From NCBI GenBank assembly GCA_007922225.1, contig ML680088.1:16342355-16406354 (forward strand): 64,000 nucleotides of DNA. The letters are read 5' to 3'. Source of the DNA: Emydura subglobosa. Lineage: Eukaryota > Chordata > Testudines > Chelidae. This document shows positions 50,501-58,008 of this stretch, piece after piece (positions within the stretch are counted from its first letter, which is position 1; the number at the start of each line of letters is the position of its first letter). The notes beneath the pieces are model-generated. The model did not search any database and was not told where the DNA came from. It saw nothing but the letters and a program-made list of their open reading frames with translations. Both the position numbers and the translations under genes were made by a program.

Positions 50501-53026
50501 ATCGTGTTACAAATCACTTTTGTGTTAACTGCAGGGGTAATGAAATGCTGTCCTTCAATTGTATGAACAAATGGCAGCAGAACTGTGTTTAGCCTGTTCT
50601 GATGAACAATTCACTCTCATCTAAACAGAACTCAACAAGGGTGGCACACGGATGCTCAAGCACTGTAAGAGAAGCAGGGAAGGGTTGGGGAATCTCCTAC
50701 TGAGGCTGCACAAGTCCTGGCAAAAGGCTACCTTAAGGCATGGCTTGACTTTCTCCTCCCACTGTTAAAAAGCAAAATTAATTATTCCTTTTGGAGACTT
50801 TTGTTTTGTTAAAAATAGGGACATGGCTCCTGTGTCAGTAGGTTTTCTCATGTGCTGAAATTCACTAAAAGCCAAAATCACTAAAAGAACTGGGAAACCT
50901 GGACTGACAACCAGCAGTGCCTGGTGGGAGCCAGCAGCGGTGACTCAGCAAGGCCCAGAGACGGTGGGAGACAGCAGTGGAAGGGGCCAGCAGCGGAAGG
51001 GGCCAGCAGCTGGTGGGGGCCAGCAGTAGTTGGATGCCTACAGGCGGCAGGTGCAGCAGAGGGGACCAGTCAAACCTGTGCCTGGCCAGTAGCAGGAGCC
51101 AGCAGAGAGGACTGGCGTGGCCCCACAACCGAGAGGTGGGCAGTGTAACTACAACAGTCAGTAGGGCAGGGGAAAGCAAGAAGGGAGAGGCAAAGGACAC
51201 ACCTCACTCGGCTCATTGTGTTCATCAATTCTGTTTGCAGTTTTCCCAAACCAGTGCTGTGTTCCTTCCTTCCTTTTATCAAAAGGTTTACTTTCTATAT
51301 TCAGACTCGGTGCTTGCGAGAGGGGAAGTATTGCCTTTGGGGGGTGCCCAGAGAATAGTGTGTGATTTCCCAGGTGACTGGGTGGGGGCTCAAGCTGGTT
51401 TGGTGTTATATCATTGACTGGAACCCCTAGATATAGAACCCAGCCCCTAGCTGCTGCCAGCTCTGCCTGGCAGAAGGGTTACACTAGTAATTATCTCTAG
51501 TGAAGTGAGTGGAATTCCTTGATTAACAATCACAATCTGCCCTTCAACTACGACCATTCCACTCCATGCACCTACTTAGGTTACATCTACACTACGGAGT
51601 ACATGGGCACAGCTAAGCCTAAACAGCCTCTTAGCACCGGCCCAGACAACAACGGTTGAAGGGGTTTTTCGGTCAGTACAGGAATGCCACTTCCCTGAAT
51701 GAAGTTAGCTAAGCCAATGAAACCCTCTTCCATCAAAACAGCTGCAACTACACAGCAGATTATGTCACCATAGCTAGGTCAGTCAGGGGTGGGTGTTTTT
51801 CATGCCCCTGACTTACCGAGTTATGCCAATGAAACTTTTCAGAGTAGACCAGCTCCTGGCTCTCGCAACTTACTCAACCACCACTTAACTACCTGGCACT
51901 AGCCAAACTCTTTCCCCTTAACCAGAACATTTGGTAGTTCTGCCCTGACTAAGCACTTGTCATTACAGTGAATGGCAATTAGGCAAAGTCAGTTCCATGG
52001 ATTAGTCACCCTGGGGATGGAGGAAATTAAATGAGATGCCCAGGAAAGGTGGTGGTGGAGGAATGATGTAACTTCTGACATGAAGTACAATCCCTTTACA
52101 CAACAGTGAATAGTTTACAGGGTAGCAGCAGGTGCAAGCAGTGTGGAAGGGGCTCGGGTAATAATACTAGGGTTTTGGTTAGGGATGGGGGCTGTTCCCT
52201 GGGGTGGTGCAGGTTGGCTGAGTAGGAAGTTGGTTGGGATGGGGGGTGAGTGGGTCAGAGTGGGGCTTTAATGGGGGAGGAAGTCAGGCCATGGGGGTCA
52301 GCTGAGTGCAAGAGACAGAAAGGGGCAGGCTGGAGGGGTGCATTAGGAGGTTGTGTGGTGTAGTGTGGGGGGAGCTGTGAGGTGACAGGCTGGAGCAGCA
52401 GAATGCTATGGGGGGGGGTGTACCAAGCCTATGGGGCGACTGTCTGACTAAAAGGGGAGCTGGCTGGCTATTAGGGGAAGGGGGCTGGCTGGCTATTAGG
52501 GGAAGGGGGCTGGCTGGCAGGGGTATCATGCTGTGCCCATGTGAGCAATGGGGAAGGAGGCTGTCAGGGTCTGGGAGGAGTTGTGCCAGGCTGGGGAGGG
52601 GAAGTGTCGGGCTCTGGGGGAAGTGACGGGTGTTTGGGGAGGCAGGGGGGACAGGGAATGGCAGGTCACACGGTGCCAGGCCGGAAGGGGAGGCCCGGGT
52701 CGGGTCCCAGGGGACGAGGCCAGGCGGGAGGCAGTGTGGCGGAGGAACGGGAGGTACCAGTCTGGGGAGCACGGCCGGGCAGTGGCGGGGGGATCGGACC
52801 GGGGACGGGACGGTAACGGGCGGGGCGGGACAGCGGGGGTAACGGGCGGGGGGGGGGGGTCGGACCGAGGTCCCGCCCCCACTCGCAGTCACTCACGCAG
52901 GGACAGGGCCACGACCAGCAGCGCCAGCAGCACCGAAAGCAGGGTCGGGTCCGACGCCTGCAGCTCCCGCCGCAGCGAGTCGAGGTAGGGCTGCAGCCCG
53001 CTACGCCGCGCGCCCGGCGTCGCCAT
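29368..53026 (-). CDS. SRPRB: SRPRB, signal recognition particle receptor subunit beta (complete, 7 exons)
   Basis: Coding exons on the minus strand: 53026-52897, 48899-48805, 47157-47080, 41850-41768, 37858-37722, 36349-36295 and 29584-29368 (stop TGA included). Sizes are 130, 95, 78, 83, 137, 55 and 217 nt, total 795 nt or 264 residues; human SRPRB has 271. All introns are GT-AG and the phases join cleanly. The protein is the ER-membrane GTPase that anchors SRP receptor alpha and regulates ribosome transfer to the translocon. Features: short luminal N-terminus; one membrane helix at about residues 28-50; G1 P-loop GLCDSGKT at 63-70; switch I Thr near 84-89; G3 DLPGHE at 109-114; G4 NKQD at 172-175; G5 SAR at 240-242; C-terminal DLEKWLARIA. 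The start is the ATG at 53026-53024, within the CpG island. The gene is convergent with RAB6B and tandem with TF. Confidence 0.97.
30590..30861. mobile_element. MITE with TCTACAC-type ends (copy D), SRPRB intron 6
   Basis: Starts with GCCTACACACCAAAG and ends with the inverted GTGTATGTAGCCC. The interior has 'gtaccactttaactataccggtgtagttaaaatggta', itself an inverted repeat, and a second 'gtaccactatagctatagcca'. It has no ORF. It belongs to the TCTACAC-end group seen elsewhere in the window. Confidence 0.7.
32611..32825 (+). repeat. MIR (CORE-SINE) copy
   Basis: The MIR core is clear: CTGTGTGACCTTGGGCTAGT, 'cacttaatcaccacatgcctcagttccccacctgtaacacagagctgataat', then 'ggagcagggactgtctcctgctgtatgtgtgg', a 3' part typical of sauropsid MIR copies. 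It lies within SRPRB intron 6. Confidence 0.87.
33045..33225 (-). repeat. MIR-like SINE copy, reverse orientation
   Basis: The plus strand shows 'gggcaaatgacttgcccaagacca', 'cagtggcagagctaagaa' and 'cctctgtctcccatctcctgg', the standard reverse-complement signature of MIR (agtgacttgcccaaggtcacacag...agtggcagagctgggattcgaacc). Diverged. Confidence 0.75.
33889..33958 (+). repeat. Compound microsatellite
   Basis: Successive tracts: CTTACC/CCTTAC repeats (33889-33911), a C run, (ACCC)n and (CA)n up to about 33956. Three different short units directly adjoin, so slippage is likely. Confidence 0.9.
34960..35155 (+). repeat. CR1 3' fragment
   Basis: The string 'ctctggcctgtgttattcaagaggtcagactagataaccacaatggccccttctggccttggaatctaatgaaa' is a typical CR1 3' end. 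Upstream 'ctccatccctgaccatttttaaattaagactgaatattctt' belongs to the same copy. It lies in SRPRB intron 6. Confidence 0.85.
35803..35810 (+). repeat. 8-bp target-site duplication, left copy
   Basis: CCTTTCTT immediately precedes the left end (CAGTGGTGTAC) of the hAT-type element, and the identical 8-mer follows its right end at 36165-36172. An exact 8-bp duplication is the hallmark of hAT transposition. Confidence 0.9.
35811..36164. mobile_element. Non-autonomous hAT-type DNA transposon (MITE) in SRPRB intron 6
   Basis: The element is 354 bp. It begins CAGTGGTGTACTGAGG and ends GGTACGCCACTG, giving imperfect terminal inverted repeats (CAGTGGTGTACT against CAGTGGCGTACC). Perfect 8-bp duplications (CCTTTCTT) flank it at 35803-35810 and 36165-36172. 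No transposase is encoded. The interior is GC-rich and contains a tandem duplication with a 79-bp period: 'aacaggcccacagacaccc' starts at 35978 and again at 36057. The intact duplication suggests a fairly recent insertion. It sits about 130 bp from exon 6 (36349-36295). Confidence 0.93.
36165..36172 (+). repeat. 8-bp target-site duplication, right copy
   Basis: CCTTTCTT, identical to 35803-35810, follows the terminal CCACTG of the hAT-type element. Confidence 0.9.
36295..36349 (-). CDS. SRPRB: SRPRB coding exon 6
   Basis: A 55-nt exon with acceptor CTTTTTTTCTAG and donor GTAAGT. It completes the Asp of the G4 motif NKQD (G from exon 5 plus AT) and encodes ITMAKSAKLIQQQLEKE, ending with CT of a split Leu codon. 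Nearly identical to the mammalian segment IAMAKSAKLIQQQLEKEL. Confidence 0.97.
37722..37858 (-). CDS. SRPRB: SRPRB coding exon 5
   Basis: A 137-nt exon with acceptor CTTTTTCACAG and donor GTACTG. Residues 130-174 contain the core strand IVFVVDSAAFQREVKDVAEF and the guanine-specificity motif ACNKQ at the 3' end. The phase-1 exit agrees with exon 6. Confidence 0.98.
38080..38400. repeat. Interspersed A/T-rich repeat (family not identified)
   Basis: A segment rich in 'gaaatcatttcagctgg', 'gtttt caacataaaa' and 'aaaatatttcgttttgtcc' motifs, resembling other A/T-rich segments near 7890-8070, 9350-9530 and 19930-20110. The recurring GAAA/TTTC layout suggests a dispersed repeat family. Boundaries and family are uncertain. 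Confidence 0.35.
38480..39735 (-). mobile_element. CR1/L3-like LINE relic (endonuclease and ORF fragments)
   Basis: The minus-strand translation at 39239-38904 contains SIWLVIPCLNNKNIAVGIYYRPPDQDGDSD..., which matches the apurinic endonuclease domain of CR1-type LINEs (pattern ESLWVRI...VGVYYRPPDQDD). Upstream at 39740-39636, 'LLEIGEPFGKEGSYTGRAPPKPKWTRLLARKI' style residues match another CR1 open-frame segment (G-LYTGRTPPKPKWTRLLARKI). At 38500-38600, 'gtactttttctaattccgatacatc' and 'cagtattcaagatgtgg' come from a LINE 3' region. The order shows internal deletions. The copy is non-functional and lies in SRPRB intron 4. Confidence 0.78.
39751..39908. mobile_element. Partial MITE with TCTACAC-type end (copy E)
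   Basis: The right end 'ctctgtagtgtagacatggcc' and interior phrases 'tgccgacacagccacgac' and 'ctctcccgtcggcatagagcagctacacgag' identify the same MITE group. The left end is missing where it meets the CR1 relic. Confidence 0.6.
40303..41126. mobile_element. 824-bp inverted-repeat element with GC-rich tandem interior
   Basis: Left end TAAGGATAAGATGATTCCGT pairs with the inverted right end (TAAGGTTAAGATTTTGTCAC when read on the minus strand). The match extends through a CCGTCATGG/TGTCACGG segment. The interior (about 40380-40960) is a degenerate array of GC-rich units on the theme 'gggg(a)accc(c)agagctctgagccgctg(t)gggcagc'. No transposase frame exists; the open frames are a by-product of the GC-rich array. 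No clear target duplication was found. Lies in SRPRB intron 4. Confidence 0.7.
41768..41850 (-). CDS. SRPRB: SRPRB coding exon 4
   Basis: An 83-nt exon with acceptor CATTTACAG and donor GTGAGT. It encodes GSSVTLIDLPGHESLRLQFL..., including the G3 motif DLPGHE (residues 109-114). It ends with AG of a split Arg codon completed in exon 5. Confidence 0.98.
42583..42618 (+). repeat. Poly-G / GGC low-complexity run
   Basis: About 20 consecutive G residues are followed by GCGCGGGCGGCGGCGGC. It is a candidate G-quadruplex and is prone to sequencing error. Intron 3 of SRPRB. Confidence 0.9.
42620..47079. other. SRPRB intron 3 interior, AT-rich
   Basis: A long AT-rich stretch (especially 43,800-46,500). 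I recognised no exon, LINE open frame or inverted-repeat element. It is ordinary intron sequence as far as I can see. Confidence 0.6.
47080..47157 (-). CDS. SRPRB: SRPRB coding exon 3
   Basis: A 78-nt exon (26 codons, phase 0 at both ends) with acceptor TATTTTTAATAG and donor GTAAGT. It encodes LLTGHYRNTQTSIT..., the switch I region (G2), followed by SSAVYKVNNDK. Close to human LLTGLYRDTQTSIT. Confidence 0.98.
47952..48643. mobile_element. 692-bp inverted-repeat element in SRPRB intron 2
   Basis: Left end CAGTAGATTCCGCTTATCAG and inverted right end CAGTAGATTCTGCTTAATAG are reverse complements with few mismatches. A subterminal motif 'gttgctaataagtgg' pairs with 'gggttgctattaagcag'. The end sequence resembles pogo/Tigger-type Tc1-mariner termini (CAGTAG...), but I found no TA duplication and no transposase. 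The interior is GC-rich with hairpins such as GCAGGGTTGCAGCC against 'ggctgcagccctgc'. It ends 162 bp from exon 2 (48805). Confidence 0.72.
48805..48899 (-). CDS. SRPRB: SRPRB coding exon 2
   Basis: A 95-nt exon with acceptor CTCTCCACAG and donor GTAAGT. The first two bases complete the Leu codon begun by the last C of exon 1. It encodes the end of the membrane helix (LVWKLI), a basic cytosolic stretch (GRKSSRR) and the P-loop AVLLIGLCDSGKTLLFVR. Phase-0 exit. Confidence 0.98.
49655..50030. repeat. Possible MITE remnants in SRPRB intron 1
   Basis: 'ggctacatctatattaccaaattagcacc' at about 49658 and 'acagctagacaagtgtggtgctcccactg' at about 49938 resemble ends and interior of the TCTACAC MITE group, but decay prevents firm boundaries. 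Confidence 0.3.
50925..51120 (+). repeat. Degenerate GC-rich minisatellite
   Basis: Imperfect repeats on the theme 'ggtgggagccagcagcgg' and 'ggaaggggccagcagc' (adjacent copies at about 50980-51020) continue as 'ggggccagcagt' and 'gtagcaggagccagcag'. The opened frames on both strands come from this repetition. Lies in SRPRB intron 1. Confidence 0.7.
51584..51850. mobile_element. MITE with TCTACAC-type ends (copy F), SRPRB intron 1
   Basis: Left end CATCTACACTACGGAGT and right end AGAGTAGACCAGC are inverted. The interior includes 'agttagctaagccaatgaaaccctcttccatcaaaacagctgcaactac' and 'tcagtcaggggtgggtgtttttcatgcccctga', an inner hairpin typical of this MITE. No ORF. Confidence 0.75.
52459..52521 (+). 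repeat. 25-bp tandem repeat (about 2.5 copies)
   Basis: The unit starting GCTGGCTGGCTATTAGGGGA begins at 52459 and 52484, and a partial copy begins at 52509. The spacing is exactly 25 bp and the two full copies are near-identical. It adjoins the CpG island of SRPRB. Confidence 0.9.
52897..53026 (-). CDS. SRPRB: SRPRB coding exon 1
   Basis: The 130-nt coding part begins at the ATG 53026-53024 and ends at donor GTGAGT (after C at 52897). It encodes MATPGARRSGLQPYLDSLRR..., aligning with human LQPYLDTLRQELQQTDPTLLSV, then the start of the hydrophobic membrane helix (LLSVLLALLVVALSL). An upstream in-frame ATG at 53071 would add 15 residues with no counterpart in mammals, so the inner ATG was chosen. 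Confidence 0.96.
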
Positions 53027-53151
53027 CCCCGGCCGCCAGTCGGAAGATGACGGCTCGGCAGAGCAGAGCAAACCGTAGCCGTCCCTCAGCCGCCACGTGT
53101 TCCTAGTCGCTGTCTGTCCGTCAGAGCGCCGCGCGCCGGCCAGCTACGGCG

Positions 53152-53167
53152 TCATGGGAAACGTAGT
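53152..53167 (-). promoter_or_regulatory. ZNF143/Staf-like site 1
   Basis: On the minus strand ACTACGTTTCCCATGA, one mismatch type away from the ACTACAATTCCCA consensus recognised by ZNF143 (with THAP11/HCFC1) at housekeeping promoters. Confidence 0.6.
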
Positions 53168-53207
53168 TCCCTGTCCGCGCCCGCAGATGGTTCCGCCGCA
53201 AGGGCTG

Positions 53208-53221
53208 TCGGGAGCTGTAGT
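53208..53221 (-). promoter_or_regulatory. ZNF143/Staf-like site 2
   Basis: On the minus strand ACTACAGCTCCCGA, matching ACTACAnnTCCC exactly. Same orientation as sites 1 and 3; its ACTACA begins 54 bp upstream (with respect to SRPRB) of site 1. Confidence 0.7.
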
Positions 53222-53246
53222 CCTCGAGGACCATCACGGGACAGCC

Positions 53247-53262
53247 TCATGGGAGTTGTAGT
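53247..53262 (-). promoter_or_regulatory. ZNF143/Staf-like site 3
   Basis: On the minus strand ACTACAACTCCCATGA, the best match to the ZNF143 consensus ACTACAAnTCCCAnnA. It begins 41 bp upstream of site 2. Confidence 0.75.
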
Positions 53263-55990
53263 TTCTTCCATTTCCTGGCCTAGGGGGTGGTGTCCTGAAC
53301 CTGCCCACCCCCAACCTCTTGTCAGCCCCTGGCCTGACCCAATTTAACTCCCTTCACCGGCCCATGGAGGTCCTGGGGAAAGGGGGTCTCTTCCCAGGCA
53401 ACTTCAGCTCATCTGAGTGGCCCCAGGGGCCGTGTCAGGTTCCCGCTTCTCTGCGCTGCACCTGGGGTGGGGTCACAGCTGTCCGGTTCCCCAGCCCCTC
53501 ACTTCACCTGGGCCTCCTGGCTCTGTGCAGACCAATTGCTGAAACAGGAACAAGTGTCCGTGAGCAGTCCTTGCTCATCCTTCTGTGCTGCAGCTGGGTC
53601 GGCCCTCCCTTCAGAGCTGGACAGCTGCTGTAAAAAGAGACATTTACATCAATTTCCATTTGTTTCTGAGGGCATTACGCTGGTTATTTATAAATGTTAG
53701 ACATTCAAATTGGAAAGAAACAACAGTGGAAACGCTACTCCCCCTCCTCCCAGCAGTGTCCTCTATTTGAGAACTTAAAATACAGTAACCCTACAAGATG
53801 AGAGCGCCCAGGCCTGGGGGCTGTAGTCCTGCTCTGCCGCAAACCTAGCACCTAGGGTGATTTTGCAAAGTGCAGGCACTCAGCAGTCTGCAGATAATTT
53901 CTGCCAACCATGCTGTAAAACTTTTAACAGCAATTCTTCTTTTTGCACCCGGGTCACTGGCAGTGTGTGCTTCCATTCTGCTCCAATGTAGGACAGCCAA
54001 CGTTGCCATCACATAAGGATTTATCAGTTATAATGCCAAATAGTTCCAGAGCATAGCGGACCTTTTACCAAAGGCCTGACAAGATACCAGTTCCTGGGTC
54101 ACCAGCATGATGTGCGTGAATTCTTCAGCTTAACAAGAAGTTATCTGGAGCAACATAGGAACAAGGAAAACATTAATCCTTAATCAGCCATCAGCCCACA
54201 GTTCCATCCTTGAATTCTACATATTACATAGTATATGCCATACAAAAATGGCATTAAGAGAACATATTAGTGTTGCAAAGTCAAGTACTCAAAAGTTAGG
54301 AGATGCTAGAATTAAAACTGCTTGGCAACCTGAAATGTGGCCCCCCCCCCCCTTTGTGTGTATACATTGATATTGTCTCTAATTACGTGAGTACGTACTA
54401 TATTTTCAACAGGGCCCCTACTAAATTGCTAGATGTGTAGTGAATTTTTGGACATAAATAATCCATTTGAAATTACTCACATTTGATGGTACTGGTTTTT
54501 AACACATAGGGCTTACCCCTCTAAAAATAAAAACTCAGTGCCCAGCAAGCTGCTGCTAGTAGAATCTAACCAGTCATTAAGTACAGCTGAGGTGTAAATT
54601 AGCGAAGCAGAGGCTATACTCCAGCTCACTAACTCCTGTTCTCTCCATATTCAAACCAATAGTTTTCTTAACAAATATGTACATGGAGAGCTGGAGCAAA
54701 GATGCCGAGACTGAAAGAGGTGGTTACTCCATGCAGTGCCTGTGACATCTGGTTATATACCCACTAGTTGGAACCCTACCCTAACACAATACCAGCTTCC
54801 TTGGCAAGCCAGCTACAGAGTTGAGTGAGAGCTCCATGCAGTTAAAGCACCATGATCTACTAAAAAGAGAGACAGTGCCTGCCTGAGAATACACAGAGGA
54901 AACGGAGGCCTGTAAACATGCTGTCACCTGCAAAGTAAAAACTGCCCACTTATGGTCTGATTTCAGTATTATTGACCCCATTAAAAAAGGATGTCAGGTC
55001 TCCCCAAAATCATGGAATTGGCTTTAAAATCTCAAGGGTTTTTTTAAATAATACATTTTGGAGTCTTTTTCTCTGCCTTCTGTTGCGCAGGCTTTGGGAT
55101 GCACACCTAAACTTTTTCAAGTTTTTCACTGCAATTGTTAGACCTGGAAGTTTCCTTTTTTTGTTAATGAAAGTGGAGGTTTTCATACAGTCTCTTGATT
55201 GCAGCAGTTGTGGCTTTGGGAAAACTCCAACCATCACAAGGATTAGCAACACACTCCCTCAGATCAGTGGGGACAACCAGGACATAAGAGCCTTAAAAAA
55301 ACCTAAAACTAGTGTTTAAATAATCCGATGGAAATTCTAAAACTGGAGCCCCTGAGTCAAATATCCTGCACTTTAAGAGCACTGCTATAAATTACAGATC
55401 AGCACCATTGCTCAGCAAACTATCTTAACCTGACTGTTCTTTGTAAACTCCTGCAGGACTGAGCCTGAAGCAAGCAAGCCGTGCTGCACTAGCAAGCAGC
55501 TCTGATAGCTGCATGGCCTCAGGCCTGGCCAGCCAGCACTCTATGGAGCTGTTTCCCTTTCTAGTTTCCAACTGCTGAACTCCTACTTCCTTTCCCCTCA
55601 TCCCTCCTCCAGGTACTTTCACACCCTCTGTTTTCTTATACCTGCCCTACTGAGTCACTGGAAGGCAGAGGGGTGGGGAAGTACATACTTACACAGGGAG
55701 AGCAGGGATGTGCCGGAGTGAATTGGGCCTTTATACAATTTGAGTATCCTGGCTGTGCAATTTATGAAATCTGGTTGCTATTATAAAGTTGTGACTATGT
55801 AAATTGTTGTATTATGAAATACCCCTCAGAGTATATGGATTGCATCACTGCTAACAGGACCTGTAGTAGGTACAGAGTGATCACCACCTCAAAAGGCAAA
55901 AGTGGGACACATGCAGGAACCTGACCCCTCCATGGCCCCAGCCCCTGCACCTCCTCTTCCTCCTGAAGTCCCACCTCCTGGCCAGGCCAG

Positions 55991-56220
55991 GCCAGAAGCT
56001 GGAGCCAGGTCATGGTAAGAGCTACCCAGGCAGCCTGGGCCACTGTGGAGAGTCCTAGACCCCCACCTGCCCTGGGACCCAGGGTGACCAAGAGCAGCCC
56101 CTGCCCCATGTCTCTGCCCCCCCAGGGTGTGTTGCACAAGGCAGGTGGAGGGTCCAGGACTCCCCACAGTGGCCCAGGCACCCTGGGCAGCTCATACCAC
56201 AGCCTGACTCAGACTTCTGG
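55991..56220. mobile_element. Foldback (hairpin) element
   Basis: Left arm 55991-56071 and right arm 56140-56220 are reverse complements over about 80 bp with few mismatches (CCTGGGCCACTGTGGAGAGT on the left pairs with 'actccccacagtggcccagg' on the right). The loop is about 68 bp. It would form a stable hairpin as DNA or RNA. It explains the long frames on both strands here. No transposase and no clear target duplication. Confidence 0.8.
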
Positions 56221-57329
56221 GGGAAAGTGGAGGAGTAGGGGTGGGGTCATGGTGAGGGAGGGCTAAGGCCCACGTCATCCCCCCACCAGGAAGAAGCTGG
56301 TGCTGCCCCTGAATCTTGGGTGGGCGTGGAGAGGCACAACAAGGAATCCTGGACAAGTGCTGCCCAGGGGTCATTCAGGCTGGGACTTGAACTCTGCATT
56401 TCAGGACTGTTTTGCCCAGTTTGGGTCTCCCTAAGTTGGCATGACCCTTAACTTTAATGGCCGTACGCTGACCGGCTAATAGATATGCTAAGCAGGTTGG
56501 CTGGAGCTGGAAGGAGATGCTTCCTCCTACTGGTCTGCAGCGTTACTACCTCACACAACTTTTTCGCAAGTGAACCAGATTTTGTTGGGGCTAGGGCCCA
56601 TCTGGCATGGAGAAGCCACAGCCCCCTAGCAAATCTTAGCTCTGATTGGTGCCTGCCCACTTGCCCATGCATCAGAACAAGCAATCAGAGCTGCTGCAAG
56701 AAGAGCTCTCCCCAACCTCAGGGGCTGACATTCTCACAGAAGGGGAGGAAGGAGAGGGGAGCATGAAGAACCCAGCCCCTCACAGCCGCTCCCCCTTACA
56801 CACACACACTTTCCATGGGGACCTGGAGGATAGGATTGAGTTGGAGTTTGTGAGCAGGGTTAATTGCAGAGTAGACATGGCATGCAGCAGGGGGCCAGAC
56901 GACCTTCATCCAGTGCGTGTAGGAGAGGGGGCAGCACCAATTGTCACCCACATCCTGGGGATGGGGGGGGATGTTCAAGCATCAAAAGACAGGCCAAAAC
57001 CCAATATCATCTTTTAAAAAAAATGTCATGATTTGGCAGCCAGTCTTGTGACTTTGGGGAGGGAGTCTGACATGATTTTTGATCTCTTGAGGTTGATAGT
57101 ACTGTGCCTACTGGATGGAGGGGGAGTGGAAAATTCTCAACCAAACTAAGAGACAGAAGTATCAAAGCAGGAGTTTTAAAAGGACTCACAATGGGGGAAG
57201 AGTGGGGGAGACGCAGAGGAGAGAGCAAGGGAGTGGACTGACCAAAGTCAGAGGTAAGGTGGGTGGAGAAGCCTCCATCTAAGAGAACCTTAGCCATGCA
57301 CTATAACAGTACAATCCTGGATGGCCCTG

Positions 57330-57985
57330 GTGGGTGTATTACAAAGGGAGAGCCTAAGACCTAAGGCCTGAACTAAAGTCAGGCCCTACCCTGTTACCAA
57401 ACGCCTGCTTGCAAGTTCCCTGTCAAATACATGAATCTGGAAAGAACAGGGCTGGTACTGCAAAAACATAAACACTCCTAAGCGCTAGGCACAGGACACT
57501 CATGCAAATACATTCCAGAAGAGTGGCACCAGAACCCCCGATACCAAGTATGGCATAAACATATTTCCCGAAGATAACGAGGACACACTAACCCTCCTAA
57601 AGATAAGGTCAGGATGACAGTATGATGGATAGAGATGTTTTGATCAAATCAACATGTACAAGGTAAAGGATGGTAACTAACCATGTCAGAGGGGCAATAT
57701 GTAACTTGTTCGTGTCAGTGTAATAAAGGGGGTCTCAGAGGGAGTGTCTTTGTCCAGCCTGGGGGGAATAGAAAGTCCTGACATTCACTGAGTTGTATCC
57801 ATTGTCACAGGCATATATGTCCCTACTGTAACTGTAGACATTGATCCAGGGAGCTAGCAGTCTGCTTCGTCAGCAGTAAACCTGGCCGGGTGCCTTTGCT
57901 ACTGAAACAGAGGCTATGGTTTTATCGGGCAGTTGGATCAAGGTCTACTGTGTCAGCTATCTGCACAGAGCTGAGACAGCACACA
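57330..57985 (+). mobile_element. Possible solo LTR of an endogenous retroelement
   Basis: The layout resembles sauropsid retroviral LTRs: a non-coding 0.65-kb segment with AATAAA at 57722-57727, followed by GT-rich DNA, then 'cagcagtaaacctggccgggtgc' and 'ggtctactgtgtcagctatctgca' near the 3' end. I see no primer-binding site, no gag/pol/env frame nearby and no proven target duplication. Family and boundaries are uncertain. Confidence 0.4.
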
Positions 57986-57992
57986 AAGAGAA

Positions 57993-58008
57993 CACACACA
58001 CACACACA
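57993..58008 (+). repeat. CA microsatellite
   Basis: An (AC)n run of about eight units. Confidence 0.8.

Larger units (their letters stand above)
52540..53265 (-). promoter_or_regulatory. SRPRB: SRPRB CpG-island promoter region
   Basis: GC-rich, CpG-rich DNA surrounds the first exon: GGGCGGGG-type boxes at about 52,815-52,860 and dense CpG at 52,965-53,035 and 53,085-53,150. There is no TATA box. The three ZNF143-like motifs lie 127-236 bp upstream of the start codon. This is a typical TATA-less housekeeping promoter, consistent with ubiquitous SRP receptor expression. The transcription start is not directly visible; I infer it at about 53,060-53,150. Confidence 0.75.

Noticed and set aside
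52284..52988. Long proline-rich (minus) and glycine-rich (plus) frames
   Set aside because: By-products of the G-rich plus strand around the SRPRB CpG island; low-complexity composition.
53071..53071. Upstream in-frame ATG for SRPRB adding 15 residues
   Set aside because: The extra residues have no counterpart in mammalian SRPRB, and the inner ATG at 53026 starts a peptide of the expected length.
53855..53905. Minus-strand LLSACTL-like peptide as the last transferrin exon
   Set aside because: It resembles mammalian LLEACTF, but the phase-correct splice would add extra residues, the acceptor is poor, and the true exon at 59235-59198 has a far better acceptor, spacing and poly(A) signal.
55795..56266. 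Frames on both strands with similar length
   Set aside because: Explained by the foldback hairpin at 55991-56220.
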